A DNA stretch of 33,094 bases, from positions 1-33,094 of the forward strand of contig CABVAY010000023.1 in the NCBI GenBank assembly GCA_902496455.1, written 5' to 3'. Shown here piece after piece: positions 15,215 through 22,849 of this stretch. Source of the stretch: an uncultured Collinsella sp. GTDB taxonomy: Bacteria > Actinomycetota > Coriobacteriia > Coriobacteriales > Coriobacteriaceae. A program made the position numbers and the translations under genes. The notes beneath the pieces are model-generated. The model had not been told where the DNA came from. It saw only the letters and a list, made by a program, of their open reading frames with translations, and did not search any database. Each line of letters begins with the position of its first letter. The stretch's first letter is position 1.

Positions 15215-16177
15215 TCACGATTTTCTCAAGATGTTCGTAATCCAGAGCAAAAGCGCGGTCTGAGAATCGGCCGAACCCTTGAGCGCGAGCTCCACATCGA
15301 CCGCGCCCTCGAGCGCTGCGACGAGCTCTGCCATCGAAAAGCGACGTGCCCAGGTCAGGTGATTCTTGACCTGCCAGGACTGGAGCTTGAGCGTCGCAGC
15401 GAGCTCACGCCCCTGTCCGCGCGCATCGAGCGCCTTGGCAACGATAAGCTCGCGGATGCGGCCGCACAGCAACGTGTAAGTCCACACGTAGCTCTTGGAG
15501 GGCAGTAGATTGAAAAGCTCGAGCGAGCGTCGCATGTCACGGGCCGAGACCGCATTGAGAAAGTCCCAGGGTTGAACCTCGGCCGTACGTACAATCCAGC
15601 GTTCAACGTCGGCAAGCTCAATCTGGGGCGCCTCGACCATCTGGGCAAGCTTAGCCAAGTCGTTATCGAGCATGCGGGTGTTTTCACCCGAACGCGAGAC
15701 GAGCTCCTCGGCGGCCGCCGTCGAAATCGACTTGCCGTGCTGCGTCGCCATCTGCTGCACGCGACGCGGCAGCTCCCAGCGCTTAGTGCCTGAACAGTCG
15801 ATCACGGCCTTCTTGTCGATCTTGGCGATCGCCTTGTACAGGCGCGTGTTCTTGGCAAGCGAATCGGCGATTATAAGGCAAACCGTTGTGGGGCTGGGAC
15901 TCGCCAGATACTCGACAAGCGGCTCCGAGACCGCCTTGGCGAGCTTTGAGCAGCCATCAAGGATTACCAGGCGAAACTCGCTGCCCATCGGAAAGGTGTT
16001 AAGCGATCCGATAATGGACTCGATATCGGGGTCCTTGGTCATGTCGCGCTCGTCGAGGTTGAACTCGACCATGCCCGACTTTTCCAGACGCGCTTTCATA
16101 CGCGAGACGGCGTGATCGCGCTTGACTCCGTCGGTACCGACGATCAGATATGCCGGCAGCAGACCGGTTTCGGACAT
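15215..16177 (-). CDS. holA: DNA polymerase III subunit delta
   Basis: A 320-residue clamp-loader subunit that opens the beta sliding clamp. The family is recognised from the N-terminal AYLIVGTDGVKRDHAV, the FNLDERD segment, the LVILDGCSKL strand, the region KRWELPRRVQQMATQ and the helical C-terminal collar domain (about 205-318). The ATG at 16177 is preceded by GGGAGGGGA five bases upstream; a start at 16240 would add 21 unrelated residues. It follows comEC with a 78-nt gap that holds a candidate promoter, so it may be transcribed separately as well as with the com genes. Confidence 0.9.
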   Translation of the reverse strand: MSETGLLPAYLIVGTDGVKRDHAVSRMKARLEKSGMVEFNLDERDMTKDPDIESIIGSLNTFPMGSEFRLVILDGCSKLAKAVSEPLVEYLASPSPTTVCLIIADSLAKNTRLYKAIAKIDKKAVIDCSGTKRWELPRRVQQMATQHGKSISTAAAEELVSRSGENTRMLDNDLAKLAQMVEAPQIELADVERWIVRTAEVQPWDFLNAVSARDMRRSLELFNLLPSKSYVWTYTLLCGRIRELIVAKALDARGQGRELAATLKLQSWQVKNHLTWARRFSMAELVAALEGAVDVELALKGSADSQTALLLWITNILRKS

Positions 16178-16217
16178 TGCGCTCCCCTCCCGCAGGCCTT
16201 CGCATTCGTTCCGTGCC

Positions 16218-16247
16218 ATTTTAGCCCAGGGGCCCACCACACGCCAA
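16218..16247 (-). promoter_or_regulatory. Candidate promoter of holA
   Basis: On the minus strand TTGGCG (16242-16247) and TAAAAT (16218-16223) are separated by 18 nt, about 40 nt upstream of the holA start. Confidence 0.4.
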
Positions 16248-16255
16248 CGACGTCG

Positions 16256-18559
16256 TCACGGTCGCTGGCATCGCATCGCAAAGCCATTCGCAGTCGGCGT
16301 GACGGTAATGTCGCCGTGTTCGATGGTGCACGCGAACACACCGCCCGCTTCCTTAACGGCATCGATGCAGACATCGGACGGATGGCCGTATCGATTCCCC
16401 TCGCCCGCACTCGCGAGGGAAAGCTCGGGCTTCAGGACGTCCAGCAACTCACGATCGACTGAAACCTTGGAGCCGTGATGCCCAAGTTTAAGCACATCGA
16501 TATCCCCCACCTCCTGCATGAATTCCCGTTCTTGGTCGAGCTCGGCATCACCAGTGAGGAGCATACGCAGCCTCTTGCCTTCCTGAACATAAGAGAGTAG
16601 CAGGACAAGCGAGTCCTCATTTCCCTCGCCATCCACGGACTCGAATGGCCACATCACGCGGGCGCAAAATGAGCCGATGTCGACCGTATCCCCACAGCGC
16701 ACTTGCCGATACTCAACGCCAGGTCGATTCAATACCTCGGCAGGAGCATCCTCTAACGCATCCGCCGCCACGGCAATCGTTCCGACCGAAAACTGTTCGA
16801 GCACGGCAGGCAGACCACCCCAGTGGTCCTCATCCCAATGCGTCACAAAGACGACATCGATATGGTGCACGTTATTGCGAACCAACGCCGCCACCACGCG
16901 CTCGTCGAGCCCGCAGTCGACGAGTGCTACCGCGCCGCCCTGGCGAATAAGAATCGCATCGGCCTGGCCCACATCGAGCACCGTCACCGAAGGCGGAGCG
17001 AATCGATCCCAGTAGACGTACGGAATCGCAGCCAAGAGCACCAGACATGCAAGCCCCACCGCCATAGGACGTGCACGGGGACGCGGCCACCAGACCAGCA
17101 GAACCGCCAGCAAACACGGCACTAGGTAAATCCACACGCTATCGGGCGACACACTCACGGATGCACCCGACACGGCGGCAAACAGCTGCTCGAAGAACAG
17201 CGCGCAACGGGCGGCAATCATGGGCACAATGAGTGCCCAAGTCCGCAACGGTGCCACGAGCGAAAAGGGAACCATCACGATCGACACAGCAAGCAGTACG
17301 CTCACCACCGGACCGATAACCGCATTTGCCAGCGGAGCAATGAGCGAGAACGCACCGAAGGCGGGAATGGTAATGGGAAGAGTCGCCAGTTGCGAGCACA
17401 GCGTAACGGAAAGCATGCTGGCGACGCCCGATGGCACACCCAGCTCACGCAAAGCGAAGGTCCCATAGGGGCAAAAGCACAGAATGGCTAAGACGCTGGC
17501 ACATGAAAGCTGAAAGCCCATCTCGAACAGCACCGTCGGTCGCAGTAGCACAAAGATGGACATGGTTACGAAGAGCGCCGATGCGCCGTGCCGGCGACGC
17601 CCCGCGCCGTTTACGACAAGCGTCGCGAACACCATGCAGCACGCGCGCACGGCCGAGGGAGACGCGCCCGTAAAGGCAGCGTAGCCCACAAGCGTTATCG
17701 CCAGTATCGCCCGCTGAAGACCACGTGAGCACCGAGTCTTTTGCAATACACCCTCGATTACAAACCCCACGATTGCCAAATGGCTGCCCGAGACGGCGAT
17801 AAGATGCGCCGTTCCCGTCACCGAAAACCAGTCGCCCGTCGGCTGGGCGCGCAACTCGGCCGAACGACCGCAGACGACACCGGCTATGAGCGCACGCGCC
17901 GGGTCGGTCGCAGGCGCGATGGACGCAAGCAGCCCATTTCGCAGCCGAAGCAGCGGCCCCGGAGAGCCCTCATCGACCGACACAACTCGAACGGCTTTAA
18001 CCTTGCGCACCTCGCCTCGGAGCACGCGCGATCGTCCATACGCATCGTTCTCAAAACGTGAAACGCGACCGATAACACGCACGTGCGCCCCGACCTTGAG
18101 ATCGTGGTCGCACGATAGGCGAACCGTTGCCAAGTTCTTACCGTCCGTGCGCGCCTCGCAGGTATAGGAATACACGTCGTCGTTTATGGATGGATCACCC
18201 TGCACGACAAACTCGAGGCCGCTTGCCGCTCGACCGCCGAGCGCCTTCGAGGCGCTGAGCGCACCCACAGCCCACCACGCCGAGACGACCGCTCCCGCCA
18301 CGAGACCGACGGACGCGGCATACAGCCACCGTTTCCAAGGGGCAAGCCGCGCACAAGATTGAGCCAGCACAACGAATACCGCCGCCGCAACGGGAATGGC
18401 CCATAGCGGCCCGACCGCCGGCGCCTGCTCCCTCAGCAGCGCATCAGCGGCCACGTTGAGCACCAAGGCGCAGCTCATGCACATGCCGGCACACAGGGCC
18501 ATCGTCCACGGTATCAGGGGCCGCGGAGGCATCACATGCTCGCGCTCGGTCGCACTCAT
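16256..18559 (-). CDS. comEC: Competence DNA channel protein ComEC
   Basis: A 767-residue integral membrane protein that carries single-stranded DNA across the cytoplasmic membrane during transformation. An N-terminal pair of helices leads to a DUF4131-type OB domain (about 90-190), then the competence domain with GVVCGRSAEL, HLIAVSGSHLAIVG and many hydrophobic helices (to about 510). The C-terminal metallo-beta-lactamase domain has LDVGQADAILI, THWDEDHWGG and LGHHGS, giving metal ligands as in full-length nuclease-like members. Its ATG overlaps the comEA stop as ATGA. The protein appears complete. Confidence 0.93.
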   Translation of the reverse strand: MSATEREHVMPPRPLIPWTMALCAGMCMSCALVLNVAADALLREQAPAVGPLWAIPVAAAVFVVLAQSCARLAPWKRWLYAASVGLVAGAVVSAWWAVGALSASKALGGRAASGLEFVVQGDPSINDDVYSYTCEARTDGKNLATVRLSCDHDLKVGAHVRVIGRVSRFENDAYGRSRVLRGEVRKVKAVRVVSVDEGSPGPLLRLRNGLLASIAPATDPARALIAGVVCGRSAELRAQPTGDWFSVTGTAHLIAVSGSHLAIVGFVIEGVLQKTRCSRGLQRAILAITLVGYAAFTGASPSAVRACCMVFATLVVNGAGRRRHGASALFVTMSIFVLLRPTVLFEMGFQLSCASVLAILCFCPYGTFALRELGVPSGVASMLSVTLCSQLATLPITIPAFGAFSLIAPLANAVIGPVVSVLLAVSIVMVPFSLVAPLRTWALIVPMIAARCALFFEQLFAAVSGASVSVSPDSVWIYLVPCLLAVLLVWWPRPRARPMAVGLACLVLLAAIPYVYWDRFAPPSVTVLDVGQADAILIRQGGAVALVDCGLDERVVAALVRNNVHHIDVVFVTHWDEDHWGGLPAVLEQFSVGTIAVAADALEDAPAEVLNRPGVEYRQVRCGDTVDIGSFCARVMWPFESVDGEGNEDSLVLLLSYVQEGKRLRMLLTGDAELDQEREFMQEVGDIDVLKLGHHGSKVSVDRELLDVLKPELSLASAGEGNRYGHPSDVCIDAVKEAGGVFACTIEHGDITVTPTANGFAMRCQRP

Positions 18560-19269
18560 ACGCAGATGCAATCTTTGATTTTGGCAAGCCTCTTCTCGCC
18601 GATTCCCGACACACGCATCAGATCGTCAACCGAGGCAAAAGCACCGTTCTTTGTCCGCTCATCGATAATCGACTGGGCCATGGAGGGACCGATGCCCGAA
18701 AGCGTCTGTAGCTCTGCCGCGCTTGCCGTATTGATGTTTACTAGGCCTGTTGCGCCACTCACGCCCGATGATGCGGAAGCCCCACCATCAACACCGGCTT
18801 CCGCAAGGGACGCCTGCTGCTCCCCTACCGTTGGAACGTGAATCTTCTGTCCATCGACGACCTTAGATGCCCGATTGAGCCCCGTAACGTCTGCCTCGGG
18901 CGCCAGCCCGCCGGCGGCATCAATCGCCTGAGCCACCCGCGCGCCATCCTTGAGGCGATATACACCGGGCGACACAACGGCGCCATCAACATCGACATAA
19001 ACCTCTGCCGCGGCAGACGCCTTAGGCGAAGAGCCTTCGGATGTCTTTCCGCTCGAGGCATCGCCGGATCCCGGCTCCACCAACGAGCCCGAACCATCAG
19101 TGCGCTCAAACGACACGCCGCCGGCACCGCCGCCAAGGTTCGCCATCGCCAGTCCACTCGCCATCGCAATGACGACCAGCATCGCCATCGCCACTGCCTT
19201 ATGACCGAGCAGCTTGCCCGCCAAGCGGTCCATCTTTTTGACCCGTTCGTGTTGTTCGCGCTGCGCCAT
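18556..19269 (-). CDS. comEA: Competence DNA receptor ComEA
   Basis: A 237-residue membrane-anchored DNA-binding protein that captures incoming double-stranded DNA outside the cell. One membrane helix lies at about 24-43, then a Ser/Gly/Glu-rich linker, an SLBB domain (89-147, VYVDVDGAVVSPGVYRL), a second linker, and a helix-hairpin-helix domain (176-236, VNINTASAAELQTLSGIG). ATG 19269 has GGGAGG seven bases upstream; an earlier start would add 26 unrelated residues. It forms an operon with comEC, which follows by overlap. Pilus genes for uptake are not in the window. Confidence 0.93.
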   Translation of the reverse strand: MAQREQHERVKKMDRLAGKLLGHKAVAMAMLVVIAMASGLAMANLGGGAGGVSFERTDGSGSLVEPGSGDASSGKTSEGSSPKASAAAEVYVDVDGAVVSPGVYRLKDGARVAQAIDAAGGLAPEADVTGLNRASKVVDGQKIHVPTVGEQQASLAEAGVDGGASASSGVSGATGLVNINTASAAELQTLSGIGPSMAQSIIDERTKNGAFASVDDLMRVSGIGEKRLAKIKDCICV

Positions 19270-19326
19270 AGCAAAACCTCCCAACACCATCGTGTCAGGA
19301 AAGGAACCCCGCAACAGCCACGCTCC

Positions 19327-19338
19327 AAAACCGGTTTT
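19327..19338. promoter_or_regulatory. Palindrome AAAACCGGTTTT upstream of comEA
   Basis: A perfect 12-nt palindrome about 58 nt upstream of the comEA start, next to further CGGTTTT and AAAACC copies (to about 19366). It may be an operator for a competence regulator. No clear -10/-35 pair could be assigned. Confidence 0.35.
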
Positions 19339-19439
19339 AGCGGTCAAACCAAAAACCGACCAAAACCTTGCACAAATCTGTCCATATATTCAGGCACACG
19401 TCAGCAAATGAACACTTAGCCGCAAAATGCCCAGATAGC

Positions 19440-19472
19440 AAAAGACCGACGATGCAGACGCATCGTCGGTCT
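19440..19472 (-). terminator. Intrinsic terminator of thiI
   Basis: On the minus strand a perfect 13-bp stem (AGACCGACGATGC with GCATCGTCGGTCT, loop of four) is followed by TTTT, 10 nt after the thiI stop. Confidence 0.92.
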
Positions 19473-19482
19473 ATGCACAAAT

Positions 19483-20727
19483 TTACTCGTGATCTTGGTA
19501 AATCTCACGCGGAGCAAGCTCCGAATGTTTGCGTTTTAAGGTCTTAGGGGCCTTATACGTGTTGCTTTCGAAGTCGATGTACTCGGTCTGCTTGAGCAGG
19601 CGCTCGATCATCTCCTCGTGATCGAACAACTCCCAGGCCTCATGCACGGCATCGAGTTTAGCGTGCGTCTCGGGACGGCGCGGCATAAACAGCGTGCAGC
19701 AGTCGGGAGCGGCCTCAGTCGAAATATCGAACGTACCAATCTCCTCGGCGCGCGCGATGATCTCCTGCTTGTCGGACCCGATGAGCGGACGGAACACGGG
19801 GATCTTCACGGCCTCGTTGACAGCCATGATATTCTCAAGCGTTTGGGAGGCAACCTGCCCAAGCGATTCGCCCGTCACGATGGCCTTGGCGCCCTCGATG
19901 TGTGCAATGCGTTCGGCAACCGAATACATAATGCGGCGATACATGATCACGCGCAGGTTGCTGGGACAGGTGACCGAAATCTCACGCTGGCAGTCGCCAA
20001 ACGGCACCACGTACAGGCGGCCGATCTGGACACCCGGCTCAAGCGCACGGATGATGTCCTGCACCAAATACTCGCTCGTATCGGGCGTCTGCGGACGACC
20101 GGAGAAATGCACCGGCACGCACACCGCGCCGCGACGCGCGAGCATCCAGGTCGCCACCGGAGAATCGATACCCGACGACAGCAGCGTCACGACCTTGCCG
20201 GCAGAACCAACCGGCAGACCGCCCACGCCGCGCTCGGAGCGCGCGTACACATAAACGCTACCCTGGACCACCAGTACGTGCACCATCGCATCGGGGTCGT
20301 GCATTTGAACCTTTTTATCGGGGAAGGCCTCACACAGCACCTCGCCCACCTGACGATTGATGTCAATCGAGGTGAGCTCATAGTCGGTATTGGAGCGCTT
20401 GGCGTGCACCTTAAACGAATCGAAGGAACCAAACTCGCGCAGCGCCTTCACGGCGGCGGCACAGTACTCCTGAGGGTCGCGATTGGTGTGATACGCCAAA
20501 GACACGCGAGCAACGCCGGGAACGGTGCGAATGACACGCGCCGCCTCGTCGGCCTGATGCTCGTTAAAGGTCACGAGGATATAACCGGAAATTCGAGACA
20601 CGGCATTCACGGAAAAGGCGGCCAAGGCCGCCTTGATGTTATCCATGAGGATATGCTCAAAATGTGCGCGGTTCTTACCCTTCAGTCCAACCTCGTGATA
20701 GTGGACCAGGCAGACGCGAGCCGCCAT
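19483..20727 (-). CDS. thiI: tRNA 4-thiouridine synthase ThiI
   Basis: A 414-residue enzyme that adenylates U8 of tRNA for sulfur transfer; in some bacteria it also serves thiamine thiazole synthesis. A ferredoxin-like N-terminus and THUMP domain (about 1-165) precede the PP-loop ATPase domain. The rhodanese domain of E. coli ThiI is absent, as in the B. subtilis type, which uses a partner cysteine desulfurase. The ATP-binding loop reads SSGIDSP (184-190) where SGGIDSP is usual. APDCCTLFMPRRP is the typical C-terminal segment. The ATG directly abuts the rpoZ stop (TAAATG) with no clear ribosome site, so coupling is likely. Confidence 0.93.
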   Translation of the reverse strand: MAARVCLVHYHEVGLKGKNRAHFEHILMDNIKAALAAFSVNAVSRISGYILVTFNEHQADEAARVIRTVPGVARVSLAYHTNRDPQEYCAAAVKALREFGSFDSFKVHAKRSNTDYELTSIDINRQVGEVLCEAFPDKKVQMHDPDAMVHVLVVQGSVYVYARSERGVGGLPVGSAGKVVTLLSSGIDSPVATWMLARRGAVCVPVHFSGRPQTPDTSEYLVQDIIRALEPGVQIGRLYVVPFGDCQREISVTCPSNLRVIMYRRIMYSVAERIAHIEGAKAIVTGESLGQVASQTLENIMAVNEAVKIPVFRPLIGSDKQEIIARAEEIGTFDISTEAAPDCCTLFMPRRPETHAKLDAVHEAWELFDHEEMIERLLKQTEYIDFESNTYKAPKTLKRKHSELAPREIYQDHE

Positions 20728-21009
20728 TTAGGCTTCAGCAACCTTGTGGCCGAGCGCCTTCTCGTAACGGGCCTCGTCGTAAGAGATGTCGCCGTCGACA
20801 ATCTCGTCCATAGCCATCGAGATGGTATCAGCACCGGAAAGCCCGATGGTGATGTCATCGACATCCTGGACGGCAAGCACGCGGTTGTGCTGGCCACGCA
20901 GCATGCTATTGATGTCGCAGGCGCGCTTGGAGGCAAGCGAAGCGAGCAGGAAGCGGTTGTGATCGGTCTTCTCCAGAAGATCGTCAATGCAAGGCTTTAC
21001 AACGGACAC
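20728..21009 (-). CDS. rpoZ: RNA polymerase omega subunit
   Basis: A 93-residue subunit that helps assemble and stabilise RNA polymerase by clamping the beta-prime C-terminus. The family pattern is seen in the N-terminal CIDDLLEKTDHNRFLLASLASKRAC-like region and in the later ISYDEARYEKALGHK; the internal segment DITIGLSGADTISMAMDEI is also usual. The start is GTG at 21009, five bases after the gmk stop, with a GGATCTGAGG stretch upstream. The gene follows gmk, a conserved arrangement in many bacteria. Confidence 0.9.
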   Translation of the reverse strand: MSVVKPCIDDLLEKTDHNRFLLASLASKRACDINSMLRGQHNRVLAVQDVDDITIGLSGADTISMAMDEIVDGDISYDEARYEKALGHKVAEA

Positions 21010-21014
21010 GGACC

Positions 21015-21584
21015 TCAGATCCTTTCATGCATATCGAGAACGCGAACGAGTTCATCGGTCGCGCGGTCGAGATCGTCATTAACCACGACGTCGTCGTAGC
21101 GGTCGGCAAGGGCAAGCTCATCGGCGGCGTTTGCCATACGCAGCTCAATCGTCTCGGGCGTCTCGGTACCGCGACCGACTAGACGCTCGCGGAGCACCTC
21201 AAGCGAAGGCGGCTTGATAAAGATCAGCACGGCCTCGGGGAAACGCTCCTTCACCTGCAGGGCACCCTGGACATCGATCTCCAAGATGAGAGACGAACCA
21301 GAGGCGAGCTTGGACTGGACCTCGCTCACCAACGTGCCGTAGCAGTTACCGTGGACCTCGGCCCACTCAACAAACTCACCGTTTGCCACGCGGCGGTCGA
21401 ACTCCTCGCGCGTCAGAAAAAAGTAGTTGACGCCGTCGACCTCACCTTTGCGTGGTGCTCGCGTGGTAGCCGAAACCGTCAGGCCCAGGTTCGAGCGGCG
21501 CTCGCGCACACGAGTGACGAGCGTACCCTTGCCTGCGCCTGACGGTCCAGAAATCACAAAGAGCTTGGAATCCTGAGCGCTCAC
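21015..21584 (-). CDS. gmk: Guanylate kinase
   Basis: A 189-residue enzyme phosphorylating GMP to GDP. The P-loop is GPSGAGKGT (13-21), followed by SATTRAPRKGEVDGVNYFF, the GMP-binding region, and LILEIDVQGALQV. Length is typical. The start is GTG immediately after the mihF stop (TAAGTG) with no recognisable ribosome site, so it is probably translated by coupling to mihF. The mihF-gmk-rpoZ order is common in Actinomycetota. Confidence 0.96.
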   Translation of the reverse strand: MSAQDSKLFVISGPSGAGKGTLVTRVRERRSNLGLTVSATTRAPRKGEVDGVNYFFLTREEFDRRVANGEFVEWAEVHGNCYGTLVSEVQSKLASGSSLILEIDVQGALQVKERFPEAVLIFIKPPSLEVLRERLVGRGTETPETIELRMANAADELALADRYDDVVVNDDLDRATDELVRVLDMHERI

Positions 21585-21893
21585 TTATTTGGTCAGCTGC
21601 TCGAGGAGCTGCTCGCGCTGACGGACGCCGAGGCCCTGGACGCGACGGGTAGCGGAGATACCGAGCTCCTCCATGATCTTGGCGGCCTTGGCCTTGCCAT
21701 AACCAGGGAGAGACTCGATGAGGGTGGAAACCTTCATGCGGGAAGCGATGGGGTCATCGGAGTTGAGCACGGACTCGAGGGACTTCTCGCCCTTCTTAAT
21801 CTGCTCGCGAAGCTCAGCGCGGGCGTGACGTGCGGCAGCAGCCTTCTCAAGAGCCTGCTTGCGCTGCTCATCGGTAAGCTGAGGGAGTGCCAT
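21585..21893 (-). CDS. mihF: Integration host factor, actinobacterial type (mIHF)
   Basis: A 102-residue nucleoid-associated DNA-bending protein, unrelated in fold to the HU/IHF family of Proteobacteria. It starts MALPQLTDEQR, continues through AAAARHARAELREQIKKGE and the helix-two-turn-helix-like MKVSTLIESLPGYGKAKAAKIMEELGI, and ends TRRVQGLGVRQREQLLEQL, all characteristic. ATG 21893 has GGAGG upstream; a start four codons earlier lacks a site. As first gene of the operon it may regulate it: a dyad overlaps the candidate -10. Confidence 0.95.
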   Translation of the reverse strand: MALPQLTDEQRKQALEKAAAARHARAELREQIKKGEKSLESVLNSDDPIASRMKVSTLIESLPGYGKAKAAKIMEELGISATRRVQGLGVRQREQLLEQLTK

Positions 21894-21936
21894 TCGTACC
21901 TCCAAAAAGTTAGGTTATATCTGATTCAATAATTGG

Positions 21937-21964
21937 CATTTTAGCACGTAGAACGTACAAAATG
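21937..21964. promoter_or_regulatory. Promoter with overlapping dyad upstream of mihF
   Basis: The minus strand reads TGCTAAAAT (21938-21946), an extended -10, about 45 nt upstream of mihF. It sits in an imperfect 28-nt inverted repeat with arms CATTTT and AAAATG and inner ACGT pairs, which is a plausible operator. Confidence 0.45.
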
Positions 21965-22028
21965 CCCAATCGCGGCTCCATAGGTTAGACGATACCCGCA
22001 AAAAGTGCAATATACTGCGCCCAAAGTT

Positions 22029-22087
22029 AAGCCCCTGACCTGCGATTCCACACAAAGGATGGGAAAGTTTACGCAGGCACAGGGGCT
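22029..22087. terminator. Long hairpin after pyrF, possible bidirectional terminator
   Basis: AGCCCCTGACCTGCG (22030-22044) pairs with CGCAGGCACAGGGGCT (22072-22087) apart from one or two bulged bases, with a 27-nt loop that can form an inner TTCC/GGAA stem. TTTT follows only on the plus side; on the minus side, where pyrF would need it, the T-run is poor. It lies about 45 nt after the pyrF stop. Confidence 0.5.
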
Positions 22088-22132
22088 ATTTTGTGCTAAT
22101 GAGACCCAAAAGTGGTGACTTAGGGGAATCTT

Positions 22133-22849
22133 TTACGCGACGTTTTCGACCAGCTCGGCGACGATGGCGTCAAAGGCGGCAACCGGATCGTCGGCACCGG
22201 TGATGGGACGGCCCACCACAATGTGGCTTGCACCGCGCTCGATAGCCTGGGAAGGCGTCGCCACGCGGGACTGGTCACCAAGGGCGGCACCCACCGGACG
22301 CACGCCCGGAGTCACGATCAGGGCATCGGGACCCAGCAGCTCACGCATGTCGTGAGCCTCCATCGGCGAGCACACGATGCCATCGATACCGTTGGCCTGA
22401 GCGAGCTTTGCCAGGCGGGCGGCCTCCTCGGCCACGGGCGACTCGACGCCGATCTCGCTCAAGGCATCCTGATTCATGCTCGTGAGCACGGTGATGGCGA
22501 CGAGCTTGGCGCGGTCGTCGCGCGCCTCCTCGGCACCCTCGCGGCAGGCAGCAAGCATGGCGCCCGAACCCAAGCCGTGAACCGAGAGCAGGTCGGCACC
22601 GGCAAGCGAGGCCGAGCGGGCGGCACCGCGAACCTGATGCGGAATATCATGGAACTTGAGGTCGAGGAAGACCTTAAAGCCCAGGTCCTTAAAGGTCTTG
22701 ACGATCTCGGGGCCCTCAGCGTAATAGAGCGTCATGCCCACCTTGAGCCAAGCGGCATGACCAGAAAGCTCGTGGGCGAGCTCGAGCGCACGCTCACGGT
22801 CGCAGTCGAGGGCGACGATAACGCGGTCGCGGGCATCGGTCTCTAGCAT
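22133..22849 (-). CDS. pyrF: Orotidine 5'-phosphate decarboxylase
   Basis: A 238-residue TIM-barrel enzyme converting OMP to UMP, the last step of de novo pyrimidine synthesis. The catalytic D-x-K-x2-D array is in DLKFHDIP (63-70: D63, K65, D68). IVTPGVRP and HIVVGRPIT provide phosphate binding. The length marks the short (about 230-240) bacterial group. The ATG overlaps the end of pyrD by seven bases and has TAGGTG upstream. It is the last gene of the pyr operon. Confidence 0.96.
   Translation of the reverse strand: MLETDARDRVIVALDCDRERALELAHELSGHAAWLKVGMTLYYAEGPEIVKTFKDLGFKVFLDLKFHDIPHQVRGAARSASLAGADLLSVHGLGSGAMLAACREGAEEARDDRAKLVAITVLTSMNQDALSEIGVESPVAEEAARLAKLAQANGIDGIVCSPMEAHDMRELLGPDALIVTPGVRPVGAALGDQSRVATPSQAIERGASHIVVGRPITGADDPVAAFDAIVAELVENVA

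Noticed and set aside
22029..22087. Riboswitch or signal-recognition-particle RNA in the pyrF-mihF gap
   Set aside because: The long hairpin lacks the GGAAG-type tetraloop region of SRP RNA and any riboswitch core I recognise; a terminator-like hairpin is the simpler reading.
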